The notes under the pieces are model-generated. The model made no database searches. It was given only the letters and a program-made list of their open reading frames with translations, and was not told the origin of the DNA. Shown piece by piece: positions 53,421 through 62,396 of a stretch of 64,000 nucleotides of DNA. The first letter of the stretch is position 1, and each line of letters opens with the position of its first letter. The position numbers were made by a program, and so were the translations under genes. Source of the DNA: Bacillales bacterium (GTDB lineage Bacteria; Bacillota; Bacilli; Bacillales; DASSOY01); the NCBI GenBank assembly GCA_035700025.1, contig DASSOY010000072.1:144771-208770 (forward strand), written 5' to 3'.

Positions 53421-53463
53421 TCCCTTCCTTGATTCAATAACTTATTAAGGGAGGGATTTTTTT
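53421..53463 (+). terminator. Intrinsic terminator of yphEF
   Basis: TCCCTTCCTT pairs with AAGGGAGGGA (one G-U) around a 16-nt loop, followed by seven T residues. Confidence 0.88.
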
Positions 53464-53485
53464 ATGGGTCGTCCAAGACGAAATG

Positions 53486-53513
53486 TCATAAATAATGGAC
53501 AACGTCATACTCA
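53486..53513 (+). promoter_or_regulatory. Candidate sigma-E promoter of spoIVA
   Basis: TCATAAA (five of seven) and CATACTCA (six of eight) are 13 nt apart; an overlapping CATATACT (seven of eight) at 53512 lacks a spaced -35. spoIVA is sigma-E dependent in B. subtilis, but this match is imperfect. Confidence 0.35.
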
Positions 53514-53567
53514 TATACTATCCAACGGAATGCTAGGTTGCATACCAACCGACCGGGAGGGGATTTA

Positions 53568-55046
53568 ATGGAAAAAGTCGATCTTTTTAAGGATATCGCC
53601 GAGAGAACGGGTGGAGATATCTATTTGGGAGTCGTAGGGCCCGTTCGCACGGGGAAGTCGACGTTCATTAAAAAGTTCATGGAGCTCGTCGTCGTACCGA
53701 ACATTGAGAATGAATCCGACAGAGCGAGGGCGCAGGACGAGTTGCCGCAGAGTGCCGCGGGCAAGCAAATTATGACGACGGAACCGAAATTTATTCCGAA
53801 CAATTCGGTGGCCGTACACGTCGGAGAAGGACTGGAAGTGAACGTCCGACTCGTCGATTGTGTCGGCTATACGGTTCCCGGCGCGAAAGGGTACGAGGAT
53901 GAAAACGGACCGCGCATGGTGAATACACCGTGGTACGGAGAGCCGATTCCGTTTCAGGAAGCGGCGGAAATCGGCACGAGGAAGGTGATTCAGGAGCACT
54001 CGACGCTCGGTGTTGTCGTCACTACCGACGGATCGATTGGGGAAATCCCGCGTTCCGATTACGTGGAGTCGGAGGAGCGTGTCGTTGAAGAGCTGCAGGA
54101 AGTAGGCAAGCCGTTCATCATGATCGTAAATTCGGCTCATCCGCACCATTCGGAAACCGAACATTTGCGTGAGGATTTGGCGGAAAAATATGACATTCCC
54201 GTGCTCGCGCAAAGCGTTGAAAACATGACAGAGCACGACATTTACAACGTGTTGCGTGAAGCGCTTTACGAATTCCCGGTCTTGGAAGTGAACGTCAACC
54301 TCCCGAGCTGGGTCATGGTATTGAATGAGGACCATTGGCTGCGCGAAAGCTATGAAGAAGCGGTCAAAGAAACTGTCAAAGACATTAAAAGATTACGGGA
54401 TGTCGACCGCGTCGTTGGACAGTTCGGAGATTTCGATTTCATCGAACAGGCTCAGCTGGCCGGTATCGAGATGGGGCAAGGGATTGCCGAAATCGATTTG
54501 TATGCGCCGGATAATTTATACGACGAAATTTTAAAAGAAGTCGTCGGCGTGGAAATCCGCGGCAAAGATCATTTGCTGCAGCTGATGCAGGAATTCGCGC
54601 ATGCCAAATCGGAATACGATCAAGTAAGCGACGCATTGGTCATGGTGAAGCAAACCGGATACGGCATTGCCGCGCCGGCTTTGCAAGACATGAGTCTCGA
54701 TGAACCGGAAATCATTCGGCAAGGTTCTCGTTTCGGGGTGAGATTGAAAGCCGTCGCTCCGTCGATTCACATGATCAAAGTCGACGTAGAGTCGGAATTC
54801 GCCCCGATCATCGGAACGGAGAAGCAGAGCGAAGAGCTGGTCCGCTATTTAATGCAAGATTTCGAACAAGACCCGCTGTCGATCTGGAACTCCGACATCT
54901 TTGGCCGTTCGTTAAATTCGATTGTCCGTGAAGGCATTCAAGCCAAATTGTCGCTCATGCCGGAAAACGCCCGCTACAAGTTGAAAGAGACACTTGAGCG
55001 AATCATTAACGAAGGTTCCGGCGGACTCATCGCGATTATTTTATAG
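53568..55046 (+). CDS. spoIVA: Stage IV sporulation protein A (spore coat basement ATPase)
   Basis: 492 residues, the same length as B. subtilis SpoIVA when started at the ATG after GGGAGGGG. A TRAFAC-type Walker A (G-P-V-R-T-G-K-S-T, residues 24-32) lies at the start, with sensor-type residues and a long C-terminal region ending G-G-L-I-A-I-I-L. SpoIVA hydrolyses ATP to polymerise on the forespore surface, anchored by SpoVM, and forms the base of the coat. A hairpin without a good T tract follows the stop. Confidence 0.96.
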   Translation: MEKVDLFKDIAERTGGDIYLGVVGPVRTGKSTFIKKFMELVVVPNIENESDRARAQDELPQSAAGKQIMTTEPKFIPNNSVAVHVGEGLEVNVRLVDCVGYTVPGAKGYEDENGPRMVNTPWYGEPIPFQEAAEIGTRKVIQEHSTLGVVVTTDGSIGEIPRSDYVESEERVVEELQEVGKPFIMIVNSAHPHHSETEHLREDLAEKYDIPVLAQSVENMTEHDIYNVLREALYEFPVLEVNVNLPSWVMVLNEDHWLRESYEEAVKETVKDIKRLRDVDRVVGQFGDFDFIEQAQLAGIEMGQGIAEIDLYAPDNLYDEILKEVVGVEIRGKDHLLQLMQEFAHAKSEYDQVSDALVMVKQTGYGIAAPALQDMSLDEPEIIRQGSRFGVRLKAVAPSIHMIKVDVESEFAPIIGTEKQSEELVRYLMQDFEQDPLSIWNSDIFGRSLNSIVREGIQAKLSLMPENARYKLKETLERIINEGSGGLIAIIL

Positions 55047-55069
55047 AGACTCCGTGTTTTGGAGTCTCT
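55045..55069 (+). terminator. Hairpin after spoIVA (possible terminator)
   Basis: A perfect 9-bp stem (AGAGACTCC / GGAGTCTCT) with a 7-nt loop lies just after the stop. It is followed by CCTTGCC, not a T run, so it may protect the mRNA end more than terminate. Confidence 0.55.
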
Positions 55070-55176
55070 CCTTGCCATTAATCTTGTTTTCCGCTTATAA
55101 GAGAGATGATTGAGATGTTTTCGATAAAATGACTCAAAGAGTGAATACTTACTCATCATACAAAGAGGTGGACAGC

Positions 55177-55731
55177 ATGGCGAACCAATCAGGCATTGCC
55201 AATCCGGCTCCGTTAGGATTGGCCGGTTTCGGACTGACGACGGTGCTGTTGAGTCTTGTAAATGCAGGTGTGCTTTCTGATGGAGCGATGGGGATGGTTC
55301 TTGCGCTCGCGATCGTTTACGGAGGGATCGCTCAGTTGTTGGCTGGAATGTGGTCGTTCCGGCGCGGAGACACGTTTGCGGCTACTGCTTTCTCTTCCTA
55401 CGGAGCTTTTTGGCTTTCGTTTTATTTGCTCCTTCACTTCGAGACGACGGCAGGCGTCGGAGCATACTTGATTTTTTGGGGGTTATTGACTTTTTTCTTA
55501 TGGATCGGCACGTTTCATTTAAATCGGGCGCTTTTTTTCGTTTTCCTGACTTTATGGATTACGTATGTTTTACTTGCTATTGGGGAATGGGGGGCTTCGA
55601 ACGTCGGCCAAATCGGTGGTTGGCTCGGCCTGTTGTGCGGTTTGACCGCCCTTTACACGTCGGCTGCGGAAGTTCTTAACGAAACGGCTGGACGCGACAT
55701 CCTTCCGCTCGGAAAACCGTTTGCTAAATAA
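55177..55731 (+). CDS. Acetate/succinate uptake transporter, GPR1/FUN34/YaaH (SatP) family
   Basis: 184 residues from the ATG after AAGAGGTGG; 16 further in-frame residues upstream are not supported by a ribosome site. The family signature N-P-A-P-L-G-L-A-G-F-G-L-T is near residue 10 and six membrane helices follow, as in the hexameric acetate channel SatP. It probably moves acetate or related short carboxylates. I do not recall a gene of this family between spoIVA and hbs in B. subtilis, so it may be an insertion relative to that genome. Confidence 0.85.
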   Translation: MANQSGIANPAPLGLAGFGLTTVLLSLVNAGVLSDGAMGMVLALAIVYGGIAQLLAGMWSFRRGDTFAATAFSSYGAFWLSFYLLLHFETTAGVGAYLIFWGLLTFFLWIGTFHLNRALFFVFLTLWITYVLLAIGEWGASNVGQIGGWLGLLCGLTALYTSAAEVLNETAGRDILPLGKPFAK

Positions 55732-55785
55732 TTATTTCTTCCAGTGCACGTGGTGAGATTTTTTCATACTGAACCCAAGAAATTT

Positions 55786-55818
55786 TGGCCAAAAATGAAG
55801 ATTTTGGCCATTTTTTTT
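55786..55818 (+). terminator. Intrinsic terminator of the SatP-family gene
   Basis: TGGCCAAAA / TTTTGGCCA form a perfect 9-bp stem followed by eight T residues. The stem is palindromic enough to work in both orientations. Confidence 0.9.
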
Positions 55819-55838
55819 GCTGTTTTTGTAGAAAAGTG

Positions 55839-55867
55839 TTGAATTCCAAGACGGTTTCCTTTATTAT
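55839..55867 (+). promoter_or_regulatory. Sigma-A promoter of hbs with long leader
   Basis: TTGAAT and TATTAT are separated by 17 nt. The start point would be near 55874, giving a leader of about 130 nt before the hbs ATG. A hairpin (AAAGACG / CGTCTTT, 55878-55914) forms at the very 5' end of that transcript. A second possible -10 (TATAAA) lies near 55938. Confidence 0.6.
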
Positions 55868-56002
55868 AGGCGTTGTTAAAGACGTTGGCCGTTACGGCAG
55901 CGGTAATCGTCTTTTCACCTGTTTTCACGGTCATCGTGTATAAAATGCAAAACTTTTGTTCAACAATGTAAGAAACGATCTCGATTTGAGGAGGTGAAAC
56001 CG

Positions 56003-56275
56003 ATGAACAAGACGGATTTGATCAATTCTGTTGCTGAAAGTGCACAATTGTCGAAAAAAGACGCTACGAAAGCTGTAGACTCCGTGTTCGAAACGATTTC
56101 TAGTTCGCTTCAACAAGGTGACAAGGTCCAATTGATCGGATTTGGCAACTTCGAAGTACGCGAGCGTTCGGCGCGCAAAGGGCGCAACCCGCAAACCGGA
56201 GAAGAAATCCAAATCGCTGCGAGCAAAGTTCCGGCCTTTAAGCCAGGAAAGGCCCTAAAAGACGCTGTTAAATAA
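56003..56275 (+). CDS. hbs: DNA-binding protein HU (HBsu)
   Basis: 90 residues from the ATG 8 nt after GAGGAGG; a GTG three codons earlier overlaps the ribosome site. It is nearly identical to HBsu: [28 protein letters not shown], and the DNA-intercalating proline in that arm. It is the abundant nucleoid protein. It is transcribed alone between promoter and terminator. Confidence 0.97.
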   Translation: MNKTDLINSVAESAQLSKKDATKAVDSVFETISSSLQQGDKVQLIGFGNFEVRERSARKGRNPQTGEEIQIAASKVPAFKPGKALKDAVK

Positions 56276-56305
56276 TCATGTTATACATAGGGCATAGAGA
56301 AAGAG

Positions 56306-56335
56306 GAAGAGTCTCTTCGCGGGACTCTTCTTTTT
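56306..56335 (+). terminator. Intrinsic terminator of hbs
   Basis: GAAGAGTC / GACTCTTC around a 9-nt loop is followed by TTTTT. Confidence 0.9.
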
Positions 56336-56374
56336 ATTTTTGCTTCATTCACCCATCGGTCGAGGCTGCCAGTT

Positions 56375-56403
56375 TTGCACTCGGACGTCCCATCTGCTAG
56401 AAT
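56375..56403 (+). promoter_or_regulatory. Sigma-A promoter of folE-mtrB
   Basis: TTGCAC and TAGAAT are separated by 17 nt, with an extended TGC before the -10. The start point would be near 56410, about 32 nt before folE. Confidence 0.7.
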
Positions 56404-56441
56404 TTTGTTGGAGCGTATGTACGGCAATTTGGAGGAAAGGC

Positions 56442-57014
56442 ATGACGACAATGAACCAAGAAAAAATTGAACAAGCGGTCCGAATGATCATCGAGGCGAT
56501 CGGAGACGATCCGAATCGAGAAGGAATCGTCGATACACCGAAACGGGTAGCGCGTATGTACGAGGAAGTGTTCGCCGGCATGAAACAGGACCCGAAACAA
56601 TATTTCGCCACCATTTTCGGAGAAGACCATGAAGAACTCGTGCTCGTCAAAGATATTCCGTTTTACTCGATGTGCGAGCATCATCTCATTCCTTTTTACG
56701 GAGTGGCCCACGTCGGTTACATCCCGAAAGGCGGGAAAGTGACCGGTTTGAGCAAACTGGCGAGAGCCGTCGAAGCGGTTACGCGCCGACCGCAGCTGCA
56801 GGAGAGAATCACGTCAACGATCGCCGATTCAATGGTCGAGTCCTTAACGCCCCATGGCGTGATCGTGGTCGTGGAAGCGGAGCATATGTGCATGACGATG
56901 CGCGGGGTGAAAAAACCGGGCTCGAAAACGGTAACTTCCGCTGTTCGCGGCGTGTTTGAAAAAGATTCTGCGTCACGCGCGGAAGTATTCAGTTTGATTA
57001 AAGGCCGCTCATGA
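56442..57014 (+). CDS. folE: GTP cyclohydrolase I
   Basis: 190 residues from the ATG after GGAGGAAAGG. Zinc ligands are visible in Y-S-M-C-E-H-H-L and [10 protein letters not shown]. It makes 7,8-dihydroneopterin triphosphate from GTP, the first step of folate synthesis. Historically mtrA of the mtrAB operon; mtrB follows after 43 nt, as in B. subtilis. Confidence 0.96.
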   Translation: MTTMNQEKIEQAVRMIIEAIGDDPNREGIVDTPKRVARMYEEVFAGMKQDPKQYFATIFGEDHEELVLVKDIPFYSMCEHHLIPFYGVAHVGYIPKGGKVTGLSKLARAVEAVTRRPQLQERITSTIADSMVESLTPHGVIVVVEAEHMCMTMRGVKKPGSKTVTSAVRGVFEKDSASRAEVFSLIKGRS

Positions 57015-57057
57015 CATTGGCGGCGAAATTATATGATCAACAGTGAGGAGCGAAACG

Positions 57058-57288
57058 ATGGATTCGAATTTTCATAACGATTTTTTCGTGATCAAGGCGG
57101 AGGAAGACGGCGTCAATGTGATCGGGTTAACGCGCGGTTCCAACACGCGGTTCCATCATTCCGAAAAACTTGACAAAGGGGAAGTGATGATCGCGCAGTT
57201 TACGGAACATACGTCAGCCGTCAAAGTGCGCGGCAAGGCTTTGATCCAGACTCGCCACGGCGAAATGCAAAGCGACGGCCAGTCTTAA
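57058..57288 (+). CDS. mtrB: Tryptophan RNA-binding attenuation protein (TRAP)
   Basis: 76 residues from the ATG after GAGGAGCG. It is nearly collinear with B. subtilis TRAP, and the RNA-contact residues are all present (K37, K56, R58). The 11-subunit ring binds tryptophan and then (G/U)AG repeats in target RNAs. Its main target, the trp leader, lies at 63497-63597 in this same window. Confidence 0.97.
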   Translation: MDSNFHNDFFVIKAEEDGVNVIGLTRGSNTRFHHSEKLDKGEVMIAQFTEHTSAVKVRGKALIQTRHGEMQSDGQS

Positions 57289-57311
57289 TGTTTATTCCCG
57301 CACATGCGGTA

Positions 57312-57320
57312 TGATATAAT
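57312..57320 (+). promoter_or_regulatory. Extended -10 promoter of the hepS-menH-hepT operon
   Basis: TGATATAAT without a strong -35, 43 nt before hepS. A small CCGC / GCGG hairpin lies just upstream. Confidence 0.55.
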
Positions 57321-57362
57321 ACAACGAGACTTAAGCGTGAGACATGTTGGGGGATAAGCGTC

Positions 57363-58148
57363 ATGGATGACCAAGTCGTACGACAGAAAGAAGATCGATT
57401 GATCCGTCATATTCGCGAACAAATGCACCATTCTTTTTTAGCAAAACATACGGAATTGCCTCATTTGGACGAAGAAAAAGCAATTATGCTATACCGCATG
57501 TTTCTTGATACTAAGCATTCCGAAGAGCACATTTTTACTTATGTGACAACGGTTATGCTCGTTCAAGCGGCTCTAGATGCCCACGATACGATTTCCGTTA
57601 CGAACAAAGACAGCGAAACGTCGAAAACGCGGCGTCAGCTTGTCATTTTGGGCGGGGACTATTACAGCGGGCTTTATTATGCTTTGTTGACAAAAATGGG
57701 CGAGATTCGTTTCATAAGAAAATTGGCTCGTTCGATCCAACAAGTGAACGAGCATAAAATGTTTTTGTACAACGACGCGGATCTTTTTGAGCAGTCCGTC
57801 GACCATTTGCGAATTATCGAAACGGCGTTGCTCAAAGACACGGCCGACTATTTTCATCTGCCGTTATGGGGAGATTTTATGGAACATTATTTCTTCATGC
57901 GCCGCTTGATGGCGGAAAGAAGGTCGCATCTATCGGCAACTCCGACAAAAGTGACGAAATCGTTGTATGACAGCGCACGTTTTCAACCTTTCACGAAGTT
58001 GATCGATCCTTACATAGTGAACTCCATCGAGAAAGTCAAACGGTTGTTTGCAATCGATTCAACCTTTCAGCGCAACGTCGACGTCGATTTTGAACGATCG
58101 TTCATCGAATCGGCCGGATTGCAGCAAAAGCTTGCGGAAGAAGGATGA
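57363..58148 (+). CDS. hepS: Heptaprenyl diphosphate synthase component I
   Basis: 261 residues, ATG. It is an all-helical protein lacking DDxxD motifs, with the family segment L-G-G-D-Y-Y-S-G-L-Y-Y near residue 97. It is the small regulatory subunit that with HepT makes C35 heptaprenyl diphosphate for menaquinone-7. Order hepS-menH-hepT is conserved in Bacillus; menH follows after 3 nt. Confidence 0.92.
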   Translation: MDDQVVRQKEDRLIRHIREQMHHSFLAKHTELPHLDEEKAIMLYRMFLDTKHSEEHIFTYVTTVMLVQAALDAHDTISVTNKDSETSKTRRQLVILGGDYYSGLYYALLTKMGEIRFIRKLARSIQQVNEHKMFLYNDADLFEQSVDHLRIIETALLKDTADYFHLPLWGDFMEHYFFMRRLMAERRSHLSATPTKVTKSLYDSARFQPFTKLIDPYIVNSIEKVKRLFAIDSTFQRNVDVDFERSFIESAGLQQKLAEEG

Positions 58149-58151
58149 CCC

Positions 58152-58883
58152 ATGGGCAAGCCGAATGAAGAACGGGTTCATGAAGTGTTTCAAACGATTT
58201 CCGATCGCTACGATTTCATGAATTCGATCATTAGCTTTCAACGTCATAAAGTTTGGCGGAAAGACGCAATGAAACGCATGCAAATTCGCGAAGGGGACAG
58301 CGCGCTCGACGTTTGCTGCGGAACGGCGGACTGGACGATCGCCCTTGGCGAAACGGTCGGTTCCGGCGGTCGAGTCGTCGGGCTTGATTTCAGCGAAAAT
58401 ATGCTGGAGGTCGGCAAACGGAAAATTCACGAAACCGGACTCGACAACTTGCGTCTTGTTCTCGGAGATGCGATGAATTTACCGTTCGACGACAATGTGT
58501 TCGATTACGTGACGATCGGATTTGGATTGCGCAACGTTCCAGATCGAATGAAAGCGCTGCGCGAAATGCATCGCGTCGTCCGGCCGGGCGGGAAAGTCGT
58601 TTGCCTCGAGACGTCGCAACCGACGCTGTTCGGTTACCGCCAGCTGTTTTATTTATACTTTCATTATGTCATGCCGCTGCTCGGAAAATTGTTTGCGAAA
58701 AGCTATCGAGAATATGCTTGGCTGCACGAATCGGCAAGCGAATTTCCCGGGAGGCAGGAGTTGGCCGAATGGTTTGAGCATGCGGGATTGCATAAGGTTC
58801 AAGTTAAATCGTATGCGGGAGGGGCTGCCGCCCTCCATATCGGAGAAAAACCCGGCGGGAAAGAAAACGGAATCAAGGGGTAA
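58152..58883 (+). CDS. menH: Demethylmenaquinone methyltransferase
   Basis: 243 residues, ATG after GGAAGAAGGATG. UbiE/MenG-type SAM methyltransferase: D-V-C-C-G-T-A-D-W near residue 55 (a variant of D-x-G-x-G), D-F-S-E-N-M-L near 80, and G-F-G-L-R-N-V-P near 116. It performs the last step of menaquinone synthesis. It is called menH in B. subtilis and menG or ubiE elsewhere. It is encoded between the two prenyl synthase subunits. Confidence 0.95.
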   Translation: MGKPNEERVHEVFQTISDRYDFMNSIISFQRHKVWRKDAMKRMQIREGDSALDVCCGTADWTIALGETVGSGGRVVGLDFSENMLEVGKRKIHETGLDNLRLVLGDAMNLPFDDNVFDYVTIGFGLRNVPDRMKALREMHRVVRPGGKVVCLETSQPTLFGYRQLFYLYFHYVMPLLGKLFAKSYREYAWLHESASEFPGRQELAEWFEHAGLHKVQVKSYAGGAAALHIGEKPGGKENGIKG

Positions 58884-58885
58884 TC

Positions 58886-59854
58886 ATGAAACTGACAGAA
58901 CTTTACCGTGATTTGCGTTCAGATCTTTCGTGTATCGAAAAAGAATTGGAATCCGCCGTGAACGCGGATCATCCGGAATTGCAAAAAGCTTCGATTCATT
59001 TATTGAAAGCGGGCGGAAAAAGGATTCGGCCTGTTTTTGTTTTGCTGTGCGGCCAATTCGGCGAAGCACCTCCGGCGGAAATGAAAAAAGTCGCCGTCGC
59101 CCTCGAATTGATTCACATGGCTTCGCTCGTCCACGACGACGTCATCGACGACGCCGAATTGCGGCGCGGCCGCCAGACAATCAAAGCCAAATGGGACAAC
59201 CGCGTGGCGATGTATACGGGCGACTTCATGTTTTCGCGCGCGCTTGAATGGGTGGCTTCGATCGAGAACCCAACATTGCACCAAGTGTTGTCAGATGCGA
59301 TCGTAGAAATGTGTCTCGGGGAAATCGCGCAAATCCGCGATTTGTATAATTGGAACCAAACTTTACGAAACTATTTGCGCAGAGTGAGGCGAAAGACTGC
59401 GTTGTTAATTGCCGTAAGCTGTGAGCTCGGCGCGATCGCCGGCGGATGTGACAAGCGATTTTCGAAAAGGCTGCGCAACTTTGGATACTATGTCGGAATG
59501 TCCTACCAAATGACCGACGATATTTTAGATTTCATGGGAACGGAAAAACAACTCGGGAAACCTGCCGGCAGCGACTTGAGACAAGGAAACATTACATTGC
59601 CGGTGCTTCGCGCCTTAAAGGATCCGCAAAGAAAAGAAGCGATCATCGCTTTTTTGAACGACGAAGCGGCCGGGGAACAAACGTGGCAGCAAGTGTTGCG
59701 TCATGTTAAAGAATCGGAGGGGATCGTTTTCTCGCAACAGTTAAGCGCCCGGTATTTGCAAAAAGCCTTAAACGAGCTCGACGGGTTGCCTGACGTCAAA
59801 GCAAAACGATCGCTCCATGAGATTGCCGGATACATCGGCCGCAGGAAATATTAA
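58886..59854 (+). CDS. hepT: Heptaprenyl diphosphate synthase component II
   Basis: 322 residues, ATG two bases after the menH stop. Both aspartate-rich motifs of trans-prenyl synthases are present: D-D-V-I-D-D near residue 84 and D-D-I-L-D near 212, with G-G-K-R-I-R-P near 45. It is the catalytic subunit that extends farnesyl diphosphate to C35 with HepS. The operon thus makes the side chain and finishes menaquinone. Confidence 0.95.
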   Translation: MKLTELYRDLRSDLSCIEKELESAVNADHPELQKASIHLLKAGGKRIRPVFVLLCGQFGEAPPAEMKKVAVALELIHMASLVHDDVIDDAELRRGRQTIKAKWDNRVAMYTGDFMFSRALEWVASIENPTLHQVLSDAIVEMCLGEIAQIRDLYNWNQTLRNYLRRVRRKTALLIAVSCELGAIAGGCDKRFSKRLRNFGYYVGMSYQMTDDILDFMGTEKQLGKPAGSDLRQGNITLPVLRALKDPQRKEAIIAFLNDEAAGEQTWQQVLRHVKESEGIVFSQQLSARYLQKALNELDGLPDVKAKRSLHEIAGYIGRRKY

Positions 59855-59909
59855 CGTTGTGATGAACGATGTTTTTTGATAAACTTTTTACGGAAAGCGA
59901 GGAGATTAC

Positions 59910-60353
59910 ATGGAACAAACATTTTTAATGGTTAAGCCTGACGGTGTACAACGCAATTTGATCGGTGAAATCGTCGGCCGTTTCGAGAAAAAAGGATTTC
60001 AACTCGTCGGCGCAAAATTAATGACGATCTCCAAAGAACTTGCCGAACAACATTACGCGGAACATAAAGAGCGTCCGTTTTTCGGAGATCTCGTCGATTT
60101 CATCACATCGTCTCCGGTTTTCGCCATGGTTTGGGAAGGCGAAAACGTGATCGCAACGGCAAGAAACATGATGGGGGCGACAAACCCTTCAGAATCGGCT
60201 CCCGGCACGATCCGCGGGGATTACGCGGTTCAAGTGAGCCAGAACATCATTCACGGATCCGATTCGCCTGCATCGGCGGAACGGGAAATTGGCTTGTTTT
60301 TTAACAAGGACGAGCTTTTATCGTACAACAAAACCATTAACCATTGGGTGTAA
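59910..60353 (+). CDS. ndk: Nucleoside diphosphate kinase
   Basis: 147 residues, ATG after GCGAGGAG. Family hallmarks: [12 protein letters not shown] near the start and the phospho-histidine in N-I-I-H-G-S-D-S near residue 115. It equilibrates nucleoside di- and triphosphates. Followed by its own terminator. Confidence 0.97.
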   Translation: MEQTFLMVKPDGVQRNLIGEIVGRFEKKGFQLVGAKLMTISKELAEQHYAEHKERPFFGDLVDFITSSPVFAMVWEGENVIATARNMMGATNPSESAPGTIRGDYAVQVSQNIIHGSDSPASAEREIGLFFNKDELLSYNKTINHWV

Positions 60354-60356
60354 ATG

Positions 60357-60387
60357 AAAAATCAGCCGATCGCTTTCGGCTGATTTT
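60357..60387 (+). terminator. Intrinsic terminator of ndk
   Basis: AAAATCAGCCGA / TCGGCTGATTTT form a 12-bp perfect stem with a 6-nt loop; the descending arm ends in TTTT. Confidence 0.92.
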
Positions 60388-60417
60388 CGTTAACGTTGAA
60401 CTATGCGGGAGAAGACG

Positions 60418-61191
60418 ATGACAGACGATTACGAACAATTTGTGCAATTGACGAAACGGTCGTTTTCCGTTGATTTGTCGAAATACAAAGAGATGCAAAT
60501 GAAAAGAAGGTTGGCGGCGCTGTGTGAACAACACGGGTTTTCGAATTTTGTTTCGTTCCACGAGGCGATGATGAGACGCCCTGAACTCAAGCAAATCTTT
60601 CTCGATAAAATGACGATCAATGTTTCGTCTTTTTTTCGAAATCTGAAAAGATGGACGGTTCTGGAAACGGAAGTGCTGCCCCGGCTAATGAAAGAACGCC
60701 GCCGTTTGAAAATTTGGAGCGCAGCATGCTCCACGGGCGAAGAACCGTACACGCTTTCAATTTTGCTTTCCCAAACTATGCGGCAGCCGCAGTTCGAAAT
60801 CATCGCGACTGATATTGATGAACAAGCGTTGGCGAAAGCGAAAGTCGGAACCTACTCGGAACGATCGATGGCGGAAATGCCTGAATCGTGGAAACAGGAA
60901 TTTTTCGTCCAAGACGGCGCTGGTTGGCGCATTTCCGATTCAGCCAAAGCTAATGTCCGTTTTATCAAGCACGATTTGTTTTCCGAACCGATCGCCCGGG
61001 ATTTCGATTTGATCGTCTGCCGCAACGTCTTGATTTATTTTACGAATGAAGCGAAAGCCTTTTTGTACGACAGGTTCCAGGATTCGCTTACGTCGGGAGG
61101 GATATTGTTCGTAGGAAGCACCGAACAAATCTTCGATCCGGAACGGTACGGATTCAGCGCGGAACAAACGTTTTTTTACAGAAAAAGATAA
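60418..61191 (+). CDS. cheR: Chemotaxis protein methyltransferase CheR
   Basis: 257 residues from the ATG after GGGAGAAG; an ATG five codons upstream is in frame but lacks a ribosome site. The N-terminal helical domain has Y-K-E-x-Q-M-K-R-R-L. The SAM-binding domain has I-W-S-A-A-C-S-T-G-E-E-P-Y-T-L near residue 100 and the conserved L-I-V-C-R-N-V-L-I-Y-F. It methylates glutamates on chemoreceptors. Position between ndk and aroC matches B. subtilis. Confidence 0.95.
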   Translation: MTDDYEQFVQLTKRSFSVDLSKYKEMQMKRRLAALCEQHGFSNFVSFHEAMMRRPELKQIFLDKMTINVSSFFRNLKRWTVLETEVLPRLMKERRRLKIWSAACSTGEEPYTLSILLSQTMRQPQFEIIATDIDEQALAKAKVGTYSERSMAEMPESWKQEFFVQDGAGWRISDSAKANVRFIKHDLFSEPIARDFDLIVCRNVLIYFTNEAKAFLYDRFQDSLTSGGILFVGSTEQIFDPERYGFSAEQTFFYRKR

Positions 61192-61221
61192 CAAATCCTA
61201 GGGAAAGGAAGGGGAGAACAA

Positions 61222-62394
61222 ATGCGTTACTTGACGGCAGGGGAGTCGCACGGACCGCAGCTCACGGCGATTTTGGAAGGGGTGCCTTCGCAATTTGAAA
61301 TCACCGCCGAAACCATTAATGAAGAACTGGCGCGAAGACAAAAAGGGTACGGGCGCGGCCGGCGCATGCAAATCGAAAAAGACCGAGTGCAAATCTTAAG
61401 CGGCATCCGGCACGGCAAGACAACGGGTGCGCCGATCGCGCTCGTCGTGGAAAACAAAGACTGGAAAAACTGGACAGAGATTATGGGTGCGGATCCGATC
61501 AGCGAGGAAGAGGCAGAGAAGATTAAAAAGCGGGTGACGCGTCCGCGTCCCGGCCATGCCGACTTGAACGGAGCGATCAAATACGGCCATCGCGATTTGC
61601 GAAACGTGCTTGAGCGGTCATCGGCGCGAGAAACGACGATGCGTGTGGCCGCAGGGGCGGTTGCCAAGCAATTGTTGGCGCCGTTCGGCATCAAAATCGG
61701 CGGCCATGTCGTGTCGCTCGGAAAAGTCGAGGCGAAAAACACGCATTACGAAAGTCTTGAGCAGTTACAGCAAGTGACGGAAGCGTCACCGGTGCGTTGT
61801 TTTGACGATGAGGCGGCCAAGCGAATGATGGCGGAGATCGATAAAGCGAAGGAAAACGGTGATTCGATCGGCGGTGTCGTTGAAGTGATCGTCGAAGGCG
61901 TACCGACGGGGCTCGGCAGTCATGTGCATTACGATCGGAAATTGGATGCGAAAATCGCGCAGGCGGTGATGAGCATCAACGCTTTTAAAGGCGTTGAATT
62001 CGGGCTCGGGTTTGAAGCCGGGAAACGATTTGGCAGCGAAGTGCACGATGAGATTACGTGGAACGAGAAAGACGGCTACCGCCGGCGAACGAACAACCTC
62101 GGCGGTTTCGAAGGCGGGATGACGACGGGAATGCCGATCGTCGTACGCGGCGTGATGAAGCCGATTCCGACGCTGTATAAGCCGCTGGAAAGCGTGGACA
62201 TTGAAACAAAGGAGCCGTTTGCAGCGAGCATTGAGCGGACGGACAATTGTGCGTTGCCGGCAGCGAGCGTCGTAGCGGAGGCAGTCGTTGCCTGGGAGAT
62301 CGCAGATGCGTTTTTGGAGAAATTCGGCGGCGATCGTTATGAAGAGATCCGCACAGCGTATGAAAACCACGCGGAATGGGCGAGGACATTTTAA
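61222..62394 (+). CDS. aroC: Chorismate synthase
   Basis: 390 residues, ATG after GGAAGGGGAG. Signatures: G-E-S-H-G-P near the start, G-R-G-R-R-M-x-[11 protein letters not shown] and R-x-S-A-R-E-T. It converts EPSP to chorismate and needs reduced FMN. It is called aroF in B. subtilis. aroB follows after 2 nt. Confidence 0.96.
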   Translation: MRYLTAGESHGPQLTAILEGVPSQFEITAETINEELARRQKGYGRGRRMQIEKDRVQILSGIRHGKTTGAPIALVVENKDWKNWTEIMGADPISEEEAEKIKKRVTRPRPGHADLNGAIKYGHRDLRNVLERSSARETTMRVAAGAVAKQLLAPFGIKIGGHVVSLGKVEAKNTHYESLEQLQQVTEASPVRCFDDEAAKRMMAEIDKAKENGDSIGGVVEVIVEGVPTGLGSHVHYDRKLDAKIAQAVMSINAFKGVEFGLGFEAGKRFGSEVHDEITWNEKDGYRRRTNNLGGFEGGMTTGMPIVVRGVMKPIPTLYKPLESVDIETKEPFAASIERTDNCALPAASVVAEAVVAWEIADAFLEKFGGDRYEEIRTAYENHAEWARTF

Positions 62395-62396
62395 CG

